Shown here piece after piece: positions 1-7,157 of a DNA stretch of 16,398 nucleotides; the stretch's first letter is position 1; every line of letters begins with the position of its first letter. The stretch covers positions 1-16,398 of the forward strand of contig CAYWBI010000082.1 in assembly GCA_964456445.1 (NCBI GenBank), in the 5' to 3' direction. The DNA is from CAYWBI01 sp964456445. GTDB taxonomy: Bacteria; Calditrichota; Calditrichia; Calditrichales; J004. The notes beneath the pieces were generated by a model. It was not told the DNA's origin, ran no database searches, and worked only from the letters and a program-made list of their open reading frames with translations. A program made the translations under genes and the position numbers.

Positions 1-9
1 CCTAAAAAC

Positions 10-36
10 CCATACCGGTCATTAAGACCGGTATGG
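10..36 (-). terminator. Rho-independent terminator closing the minus-strand gene cluster
   Basis: A perfect 11-bp inverted repeat (10-20 pairing with 26-36) encloses the 5-base loop ATTAA. Read on the minus strand, the stem is followed by a run of five T (positions 8-4). It begins 14 bases past the stop codon of the starch-binding protein gene, the normal place for an intrinsic terminator. No comparable structure was seen between the upstream genes of the cluster. Confidence 0.9.
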
Positions 37-49
37 ATAGGTATAGACA

Positions 50-2245
50 TTACTTCATCAAAATCATCTTTTTGGTATCGGTAAAGTTTTTAGTGGTCAG
101 TTTATAAAAATAAACGCCCGTTGAAACTTGTTTACCTGTATCATCAAGACCGTTCCAAACACTCAGATGGGTACCGGCTGTTACTTCGTTCTGCAACAGG
201 GTACGTATCTTTTGACCAAGAACATTATAAATTTCCAATGTCACTTTGCCCGCATTTGGTATAGAATATCTTAATGTTGTAGATGGATTAAACGGATTCG
301 GATAGTTCTGCGACAAGCTATAGGTAACAGGCTTGATCACGGGTTCATCACCAATAGCCGTTAACGATTTGTAAGGATCGATTTCCTGGGCATCCGATTT
401 ATCTTCCTGGTTTGTCCAGGTATCCATAGGCATCATCCAGGGATTTTGAGGGAAATTACGCGCAACATCTTGTCCGGCATAACGTACACGATAAGCATAG
501 TTGCCAAAACCGGCCGGTTCCCATGTCCAATCGCCCTGATCATTTATCCAGGCATAGCGGTACTCAAACATATTAAAGGAAGGCGCTGTAACGGAAAGAG
601 TAGCAGTAAAAACACTATCCCCATCGCTATCGGTTAATTTTAGCACACGCATATTATCGGTATCTTCCCAACCCTGCGTATTTACAAACGCCGGTTGTTC
701 GGCAATCCAGTACAAGGTGTCTTTAGCCACATCAAAGGGCGTAGCCTGGAGAGCGCCATCCGTAGCAGGACGCATATCCACGCTGAACTCTACATCAAGG
801 CTTGTTCCCGTAGGGATAACCCAATCCGGCTGAACGTCATCATAATAGACGGTCTCATCGCTGGCATTTTGAGTTTCCGTGCCCGCAAAATCAACCCCCC
901 TGTTACCACCGCCTTGCGACGCGGGGCGTTCCCAGCCATCTGTCCAGGTGGTAGCCGCATCGGCTTTGGCCACAAAATATTTATAATTTTGTGTTGCCCC
1001 AAGTTCAACTTTTGTAAATGGTACTTGCAGGAACCATTCCAGCGGATCGGTTGTTTTCTGATTCATTTTCGAGTGCACCGGATCACTGTCATTCCAACCA
1101 TTAAAACCACCGCGAACTTGTAGGGAGTCATTGACTGGATCGAAAATACCAACTTCGGTCATCACATCCATGCGTACGTTGAAATTAATGTTACCATTAA
1201 GCAGGATACTAACATCAGGGTCCCTATTAAAATAATCAGCTGCGATGGTTGTATCTTTTGCTCCAAGATCAATTGAACGGTTTGGGTCATCTTCCCAAAC
1301 AGACCCCATAATAAATTTATAGGAATGCGCTGCATTTGAAACCAGTTTATAAGTACCGCTGTAAATGCTGTCGCCATCGGCATCGGTCAATGGTGAAGCG
1401 GTGCCATTCCAACCCTGAAAATCACCGGCAACATAAACCTTGTCCGTCGTAGGATCGAACAGGGTTTCCTTTGCTTTAACCGACATATCCACCTGAAACG
1501 TGACATTTACGCTGTCCCCGACAACGGGTACGACATACGCATCATTATCAAAATAGGCCGGCGCCAGAGCAGTATCCGCCGCCCCAACTTTAACCGAACG
1601 GTTGGATTTTTCGTCTTTTCCCCAGGCAGAGCCAATCAGAAACTTATATTCATAGGTAGCGTTTGGTTTTACCTGATAGGTTACTACATAAGTACCATTG
1701 CTATCGGGGTCCGCCATATTTGGGCCCCCACCCGGGTCCCACCCTTGCATGGAGCCGGCAGTACGGACAGTATCCGTGACAAAATTAAATTTAGCCAGTT
1801 GTTCCTGACGCGTCATGTTAACGGCAAGCTGGAGTGAAACCGTGCTGTCTGTGCCTGCCGGAAACGTAATACCATTCTCGTCATTAAAATAAACAACGGC
1901 AATGGTGGTATCTTTGCCACCAATAGAGACTGGCCGATTGTTGCTTTCATCCTGGCCCCAGGCTGTACCGATCAGAAATTTATAGGCATAGTCTGCATTA
2001 CCGGCCATTGTGTAGGTTACGGTATAAATACCATCGCCATCGCCATCATCCATATCGGGCGCAAGCGTAGGGTTCCAGGCTTGCATGTCCCCTGCCAAAC
2101 GGACTACCTGGGTCACTGGATCAAAATTACCCTTTAAAGTTTGTACATTCATATTGACCTGAAAGGTCACGTTTACGTCGGCGGCCATGGAAGCTGTAAA
2201 GCCCATCATGACCAATCCGATTATAAGTAACGAAAGTTTTCTCAT
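50..2245 (-). CDS. Multi-module CBM20-like starch-binding surface protein with C-terminal T9SS-type sorting domain
   Basis: 731 residues. A signal peptide (about 1-21, ending TASMA) is followed by repeated beta-sandwich modules starting near residues 22, 134, 242 and 348, and a more diverged fifth from about 478 to 595. Modules 1-3 share the pattern VTFQVxM...VxxAGxxQxW...DxDGxGxY...YxYKFxxGxxW, then a DTTxA strand and YF[ND]; this resembles starch-binding CBM20 modules, though the exact CBM family is uncertain. The last ~90 residues (from about 640) are a FlgD-Ig/sorting-type domain with NYPNPFNPST and end KMILMK, typical of T9SS type A cargo. No hydrolase motif was seen, so it is probably a binding or scaffold protein at the surface. 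The ATG at 2245 is preferred over the adjacent TTG because AGGAGGAGG lies 6 bases before it. It is last in the cluster and followed by the terminator. The starch substrate is inferred from the modules and the nearby amylase. Confidence 0.85.
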   Translation of the reverse strand: MRKLSLLIIGLVMMGFTASMAADVNVTFQVNMNVQTLKGNFDPVTQVVRLAGDMQAWNPTLAPDMDDGDGDGIYTVTYTMAGNADYAYKFLIGTAWGQDESNNRPVSIGGKDTTIAVVYFNDENGITFPAGTDSTVSLQLAVNMTRQEQLAKFNFVTDTVRTAGSMQGWDPGGGPNMADPDSNGTYVVTYQVKPNATYEYKFLIGSAWGKDEKSNRSVKVGAADTALAPAYFDNDAYVVPVVGDSVNVTFQVDMSVKAKETLFDPTTDKVYVAGDFQGWNGTASPLTDADGDSIYSGTYKLVSNAAHSYKFIMGSVWEDDPNRSIDLGAKDTTIAADYFNRDPDVSILLNGNINFNVRMDVMTEVGIFDPVNDSLQVRGGFNGWNDSDPVHSKMNQKTTDPLEWFLQVPFTKVELGATQNYKYFVAKADAATTWTDGWERPASQGGGNRGVDFAGTETQNASDETVYYDDVQPDWVIPTGTSLDVEFSVDMRPATDGALQATPFDVAKDTLYWIAEQPAFVNTQGWEDTDNMRVLKLTDSDGDSVFTATLSVTAPSFNMFEYRYAWINDQGDWTWEPAGFGNYAYRVRYAGQDVARNFPQNPWMMPMDTWTNQEDKSDAQEIDPYKSLTAIGDEPVIKPVTYSLSQNYPNPFNPSTTLRYSIPNAGKVTLEIYNVLGQKIRTLLQNEVTAGTHLSVWNGLDDTGKQVSTGVYFYKLTTKNFTDTKKMILMK

Positions 2246-2293
2246 CAAAAACCTCCTCCTGTTAGTTAATGGTTACCTTTATTTTGAAAGCGC

Positions 2294-2321
2294 GTTATAA
2301 AGTGGACAAACGGACTTTTAA
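2294..2321 (-). promoter_or_regulatory. Possible promoter for the starch-binding protein gene
   Basis: Minus-strand TTAAAA (2316-2321), a 16-base spacer, then TATAAC (2294-2299). It lies in the 197-base gap between the PorV-like gene and the starch-binding gene, the largest gap in the cluster. The match is moderate (4/6 and 5/6 to sigma70 consensus) in AT-rich DNA, and promoter consensus in this lineage is not assured. Confidence 0.3.
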
Positions 2322-2442
2322 TTTATACAAGTTCCCTGTGCCTATCTTTATTCACGTATTCCCGTTTTAACTTATATGGGTAGAACACCTCCTTTGTCTT
2401 TGGCACACCATATATGTGCATAGGTTTATAGGATTATTAAAT

Positions 2443-3462
2443 TTAAAAACCAATATTAACACCAAATGTATGAACATCCCCAAGATATTTAAACTGTTGA
2501 TAAGCATAATCAATGGCAAAAGTCATATAGCCTAAGCTATTGTAATGAAATCCCGCACCAAGGGTAAGGCCCTCTTCCCGGTCTTTCAGGAACAAGGTTT
2601 TAAAACCAGCGCGCAGAAAAAACCGCTCATTAAACAAGGCCCACTCGGCGCCTGTATTTATAAATTGCGAGTTATCACTGGGGTGGGCGGCGTCCACGGC
2701 AATAGATAAACGCTGATCGTCCGTGATTTTAAATTCTTTGGAAATTCCAATCTGCAATCGTAGCGGCAAATCGAAAGGATCTGTTTCGTAATAGGAATTT
2801 AAACGGTCAACCGAGCCGCCGGAGTTGGGCAAAGGATCACTTTGGAACAATAAATCCTGTCCACTTATCGTCATTTTGGTACCAAAATTTGTAATAGAGG
2901 TGGCAAAGCGGATACCATAAAAAGGCGTCGTAAAAATGGTACCAATGTCTAGCGCCACACCCTGTGCGCTTGAGTTGGATATGGTTTCCTGGATATACTT
3001 AATATTGGCGCCGATGATAAAGTTTTCCGTAAGGGAACGTGCGTAGGTTAGCCCAATGGCAAACATATTTGCGCTGAAAGTATTACCCGTACCATCCGGA
3101 AAATATTCTGTTGTTTCCAGCATATCCCCCATGGTCACAGCAGTAACATTTACACCAATGACGCCCATATCCCCCATGGGTACTACCGCGCCAAGGTAAT
3201 TTAACTTTATATCGGCAATCCAGTTGGATTGGGTAAATATGGCCTGGATGTGTGTGGTACCGGCAATCCCGGCAGCATTCCAGTACATAGCACCCGCATC
3301 GTTATCGGCAGGGATATAGGCGCCGCCCATGGCAATCGTGCGCGGTCCAACACCCATGTTTAAAAATTTAGCGGCGGTAGTACCCGTCTTGGTCACCCCG
3401 GCCTGTAAAACCCCAAGCAATATAAGCAAAGCAATAAGTATCGATCTATAAAACACTTTCAT
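2443..3462 (-). CDS. PorV/PorQ-like (UPF0164-type) outer-membrane beta-barrel protein
   Basis: 339 residues. A signal peptide (about 1-21, ILIALLILLGVLQAG) is followed by the family's N-terminal signature: GVGPRTIAMGGAY, then D-N-D-A-G and YWNAAGIAG. Amphipathic strands alternate through the rest, and the chain ends in FGVNIGF; a terminal Phe is typical of BAM-assembled barrels. The family is FadL-like. PorV is the T9SS shuttle and attachment partner in Bacteroidota, but many paralogues in Calditrichota-type genomes sit beside sorting-domain proteins and have no proven role. Its start is 23 bases after the stop of the 1218-residue sorting-domain gene, with an AGGAG ribosome site, so the two are almost certainly co-transcribed. 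It could help secrete or anchor the two neighbouring sorting-domain proteins, or be a structural or transport partner of the receptor. The family call is firm; the function is inferred. Confidence 0.85.
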   Translation of the reverse strand: MKVFYRSILIALLILLGVLQAGVTKTGTTAAKFLNMGVGPRTIAMGGAYIPADNDAGAMYWNAAGIAGTTHIQAIFTQSNWIADIKLNYLGAVVPMGDMGVIGVNVTAVTMGDMLETTEYFPDGTGNTFSANMFAIGLTYARSLTENFIIGANIKYIQETISNSSAQGVALDIGTIFTTPFYGIRFATSITNFGTKMTISGQDLLFQSDPLPNSGGSVDRLNSYYETDPFDLPLRLQIGISKEFKITDDQRLSIAVDAAHPSDNSQFINTGAEWALFNERFFLRAGFKTLFLKDREEGLTLGAGFHYNSLGYMTFAIDYAYQQFKYLGDVHTFGVNIGF

Positions 3463-3485
3463 TTTTTTAATCTCCTGCTAATTCT

Positions 3486-6400
3486 CTATTTAATAACCGC
3501 AAATTTACCGGTTCTTGTGCCAACACCGGGGGCGTCCACGTGATAAATATAAATGCCGTATGAAATGGACAGATTGTCCTTGGATAGCATATTCCAGCTT
3601 TCGGCCCCATTTGATATGTCCGTGTCATGATCGATCTTTTTAACCAGTTCGCCATTGATGGTATAAATACGAATGGTACATTTTGCCGGTAAGTGGGTAA
3701 AATGCAAGGCCCGTTCCGCACGCCCATTATTGTAAATGCTCTTACTTTCAAAAGCCGCATAACCACGATAGGGGTTTGGAACCACTTTGATATTGTCAAA
3801 TTGCGCTTTGGCCTGTTTTTCTTCAACCCGGGCGGTTTTTGCCACAAAACGGTACAAATCTGCCTTTAAGAAAGGTTTCTTTAAAATTATTTTTGCGGTA
3901 TCACCGGCGGCAGGGTTCCGTTGCCCCAATGAATCGACAGGGGCTTTCAACAATTTAAATTGCCAGGTGAAACCATCCGTCCCGGATTGATCTTCTTCAA
4001 TAAAGGCAATCACATCATTACGGGGGATGGTAATGGTACCAAACAATGTATCCAATCCGGCCCCAAATTTTCCTTCCTCGCCATTTTTTATATCCAAGTC
4101 CACAAAACCAAATTTTATAAATTGCTGTGTACTTATATTGAATACACGAAAATTAGCGTCTTTTGCGGGCCAGGTTTGGTTCTCATACTGAATTTCAGTT
4201 GACCGTCCAAAGCCGGGATCCCCAAAAATTATTTCATAGTCAAATGGTATCTGCTTTCCGTTTTGCCCGTTTGACTGGAACAACTTGGTAAATTCAAAAG
4301 AAGGCACGGCGGGAGAATTCCACTTAGATTTTTGCCGATTTAATTCAACCCTTGATTCATTTTTAAAACTCAAACGGAAACCATCTATCAATGGCTGTTC
4401 AAAATCTGCATCTAAATGTGTACTGGAATCAATTAATACCTTATTCTCCGTTGAATCCCATAAGGTAAAGTTTAACGTTGTAAGTGTGTCGGATTCTGTT
4501 CCATGACCCAGCCGTACGGTGTCCTGGAAAGTGACCTGATATACATGATTGTTCTTTATAAATGCCGGGTCAATGACATCATAGTCAATCTCTCCCGAAG
4601 ACGTCCCGGCCACATGGGCAACGACCCCGAGAGTGGCGGGTACAAACCCGGCCGCTGCCGCATTTGGGATTACCCGGGCCACGTTTTTACCAAGCTGAAT
4701 ACTTCCATCCCCTCGGATATTTATACGAAAGGCGCTTTCTGTAGGCAATATAAGCCCTTGCGGAAAACCAAAGTCGTAGGAAGTGATGACATAATAATAG
4801 GTGAACCCATTTTGGGCAGTGTTATCTACCCAGGAATGCTGAAGCCCGGAGTTGTCACCAAGATAAAATTTCACCCCATCAATACCCACGGAATCATAAC
4901 CGGAGTAGTTATCGATCATATCGAACTGGGCAAATGGTTTGCTAAAAGTGAGTTCCCCCGCGCCATTGGTGATTATTTTTGCATCCTGCATGGCGGGGTC
5001 TGTTGCCCGATAAATCCGATAACCTTCAAAATCACTACCATTTCCACCAATATTATTTATATAGGAATCGAAGGTTGTTTCCGCCAGGTTGTCCCAGTAG
5101 AGTAAAACCCTATTATCGCCGGGAACCGCCGTTAAGGTTGGGGTGATTGGGGCGTTGGCAAACTGGTAGTCATTCTCATAGGTTTCCTGTGCACGTACAC
5201 GTTTTTTTAACACGGCCTGTTTACGAAATTGGCCGTTCGGGTCCGGCACCGGGCCGTTGGCCAAAATTACAGCAATGGATACCGGCTCGGTTTGGCCCGC
5301 TCTTAGAGGGAAATAAGCCGAACTTACCAAAACATCAAATTCACCTGCCACCACACTTTGCGGATCATAGAATTTGCCAGGGATCATATAATTAAACCAG
5401 GTCGTGGCGTCATTACTTAAATCGAGTGCGCCGGCACTGACCCGGGCGGCATTGGTGATACCTATCTGGTCGGTTTCGGAGACATCGGTTACGTCGATAT
5501 CGGGTTCGCCTGGAAAGCTTGTACCGGCGCCGGATGTCGGCAATCCATCGTTCTCGCCAAAATCATTTGTTCCTGCTACGCCGTCCAAACCAACATCATC
5601 CAATAAAACATTCCAATCACCATCATTATCGATACCGTCATCACGCCGTTCATCGATCATTTCATCGATTTGTTCATCGATATTTTCATCGATGGCGCCA
5701 TTGCCGTCATTATCCACGCCATCCGCATATTTTTTACCAAGGTCCTCAGCCTTTACATCATACAATATAATATTTGCACCGGGGACATGATAACGATAAT
5801 ACGGTGCGTCGGCCGCTGCCTGGTCAATCATTTCCTGCGTAACTACCGGGCTGCCATCTTCGCTGTTATCATTATTATCAATAAAGTCACAGAAAGCCAT
5901 TCCAACATCCGAAGCATCGACCTCAAGAAGGTTGACAGGGTCATTTCCCGGATTTACAGGCCAACGCTTCCACTGATCCGTTGCGGCTAAATCTACCATT
6001 TCCTGGGTAACCAGGGGGCTATTGACTTCACCATCGCCATTATTATCAATATGATCGGCAAAACCAACACCAAGCTGTTGACCAAAAGCAACGTGGGTTT
6101 CGTTTTCATCAATCAGGCCATTTCCATTGTCATCAACTAAATTGGTGGCGTCTTCACCAACCAGCATGGCGTCGGTCACCTCGGGGCTATTCAATTCACC
6201 GTCACCATCATTATCAACGCGGTCAACGGCGATGCCGGGTGTTTCCAGCAGGGCCACACCTACAATTCCGACAGGATCGTTGCCAAATGTGGGCGCTTTG
6301 TTATCCTTGTCACGGCTCCAGATAATATCTTCGAGTAAATCAAAATCGGATATATCATCCTGGGAATCGCCGTTACCACCAACAAAATCTGCATCCCACA

Positions 6401-7142
6401 AAGTGGTAGCAAATTTTTGAAGGTCCTTTGTACCGTCATTTTTAAACGTATGCAACAGATAAACCACATCACTTACCAAAATCTGCGACCAGGCCATATT
6501 ACGCACATCCAACATGATACCTAAGCCATGACGTGTCAGGTCGGTGCTGTCAGGAAAATAATTATAGCGGTCATAATTGTCATCCGAGGCACGATAGTAG
6601 ATCTCCTGATCGGCATTGAATTTGTTTTTGCCAAAATAGCCATTCCAGCTCCCGGCCCATCCCGGATCACCTTCATCCCCAATTTTATCGGGCCAAAAGG
6701 GCGGCCAGGTATCCGGATCGACGCTATTGGCGATGGATTGCTTATTGGATGGCAAGGATGTATTGAAATAGCCCGGAACCGGTTCCAGGCTCCAGGATTT
6801 TGTATTGTCATCCTTGGCATTACGGTAGTTGGCTACATCAACAATATGTTGCAGGTCCCCATTTTCATCAATAATTTCGGCGCCCATAAATAACGCAGTA
6901 AGCGCGAGGTAAACCTTACCGGTGTTTTTTGGCCACTCATAAGGTGTTTCCACGGATATCGGCACGGCGCCGGTACGTCCCGTTTGTCCATAATTAAATA
7001 TAGTGGTGCGTATATTGTTGCCTTCCAACTGGGCTTTGCGGCGATAGTTGGAATCCCCGCGCTCCTTGCTTGGCACATACTGGGCCCATAGGCCCGTTAG
7101 CATCATCAAAGTTATCAGAATAATCGATACATATTTTTTCAT
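3486..7142 (-). CDS. Large secreted protein with calcium-loop repeats, Fn3-like domain and T9SS-like C-terminus
   Basis: 1218 residues. A signal peptide (about 1-20, ending GLWAQ) precedes an uncharacterised N-terminal region to about residue 300. Residues 305-521 hold acidic DxDxDG-type loops resembling EF-hand or thrombospondin type-3 calcium loops, including three copies of a D-N-[DN]...SPxVTxxM unit. A fibronectin-III-like region (about 665-790) contains GYRIYRAT and YYYVITSYD. The C-terminus (about 1116-1218) starts VVPNPYRGY and ends GKFAVIK, a FlgD-like sorting-domain variant. It is flanked by the TonB receptor (15 bases upstream) and the PorV-like gene (23 bases downstream), a triplet typical of these lineages. 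The start has AAGGGG upstream. No catalytic motif was recognised. A surface lid or capture partner of the receptor, standing in for SusD, is a reasonable guess only. Confidence 0.85.
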   Translation of the reverse strand: MKKYVSIILITLMMLTGLWAQYVPSKERGDSNYRRKAQLEGNNIRTTIFNYGQTGRTGAVPISVETPYEWPKNTGKVYLALTALFMGAEIIDENGDLQHIVDVANYRNAKDDNTKSWSLEPVPGYFNTSLPSNKQSIANSVDPDTWPPFWPDKIGDEGDPGWAGSWNGYFGKNKFNADQEIYYRASDDNYDRYNYFPDSTDLTRHGLGIMLDVRNMAWSQILVSDVVYLLHTFKNDGTKDLQKFATTLWDADFVGGNGDSQDDISDFDLLEDIIWSRDKDNKAPTFGNDPVGIVGVALLETPGIAVDRVDNDGDGELNSPEVTDAMLVGEDATNLVDDNGNGLIDENETHVAFGQQLGVGFADHIDNNGDGEVNSPLVTQEMVDLAATDQWKRWPVNPGNDPVNLLEVDASDVGMAFCDFIDNNDNSEDGSPVVTQEMIDQAAADAPYYRYHVPGANIILYDVKAEDLGKKYADGVDNDGNGAIDENIDEQIDEMIDERRDDGIDNDGDWNVLLDDVGLDGVAGTNDFGENDGLPTSGAGTSFPGEPDIDVTDVSETDQIGITNAARVSAGALDLSNDATTWFNYMIPGKFYDPQSVVAGEFDVLVSSAYFPLRAGQTEPVSIAVILANGPVPDPNGQFRKQAVLKKRVRAQETYENDYQFANAPITPTLTAVPGDNRVLLYWDNLAETTFDSYINNIGGNGSDFEGYRIYRATDPAMQDAKIITNGAGELTFSKPFAQFDMIDNYSGYDSVGIDGVKFYLGDNSGLQHSWVDNTAQNGFTYYYVITSYDFGFPQGLILPTESAFRINIRGDGSIQLGKNVARVIPNAAAAGFVPATLGVVAHVAGTSSGEIDYDVIDPAFIKNNHVYQVTFQDTVRLGHGTESDTLTTLNFTLWDSTENKVLIDSSTHLDADFEQPLIDGFRLSFKNESRVELNRQKSKWNSPAVPSFEFTKLFQSNGQNGKQIPFDYEIIFGDPGFGRSTEIQYENQTWPAKDANFRVFNISTQQFIKFGFVDLDIKNGEEGKFGAGLDTLFGTITIPRNDVIAFIEEDQSGTDGFTWQFKLLKAPVDSLGQRNPAAGDTAKIILKKPFLKADLYRFVAKTARVEEKQAKAQFDNIKVVPNPYRGYAAFESKSIYNNGRAERALHFTHLPAKCTIRIYTINGELVKKIDHDTDISNGAESWNMLSKDNLSISYGIYIYHVDAPGVGTRTGKFAVIK
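5649..5696. repeat. 12-bp tandem repeat, four copies, inside the 1218-residue protein gene
   Basis: Four consecutive 12-base units begin TTCATCGAT at 5649, 5661, 5673 and 5685; only the last three bases differ. On the coding strand this gives an IDEx-type acidic repeat at about residues 483-498. The unit length is a multiple of three, so copy-number change would preserve the frame. Confidence 0.9.
5712..6215 (-). repeat. 56-residue coding repeat carrying calcium-binding-type loops
   Basis: The first Asp of successive D-N-[DN] loops lies at codons ending at 6215, 6047, 5879 and 5714, giving spacings of 168, 168 and 165 bases (56, 56 and 55 residues; Asp near residues 310, 366, 422 and 477). 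The first three units continue into [NG]SPxVTxxM; the fourth diverges to an AIDEN tail. An additional loop of the DDNGNGLIDENE type lies inside the first unit. This looks like internal duplication of a calcium-loop module. Confidence 0.75.
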
Positions 7143-7157
7143 TTCTTTAACAACCCC

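Noticed and set aside
2386..2395. Strong ribosome-site-like word AAAGGAGGTG on the minus strand between the PorV-like and starch-binding genes
   Set aside because: The only start close by is the GTG inside the word itself, giving about 21 codons that overlap the ribosome site; no usable small gene.
2402..2418. Hairpin GCACA/TGTGC after the PorV-like gene
   Set aside because: Only 5 base pairs and no T tract follows on the minus strand, so it is not a convincing terminator.
4503..5105. 200-residue plus-strand open frame
   Set aside because: It lies wholly antisense to the 1218-residue secreted protein, whose signal peptide, repeats and sorting domain are coherent; the antisense product has no recognisable feature.
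5404..5990. Several overlapping plus-strand frames opposite the acidic repeats
   Set aside because: They are mirror products of the low-complexity GAT/GAC-rich repeat (Ser/Pro/His-rich peptides) and not genes.
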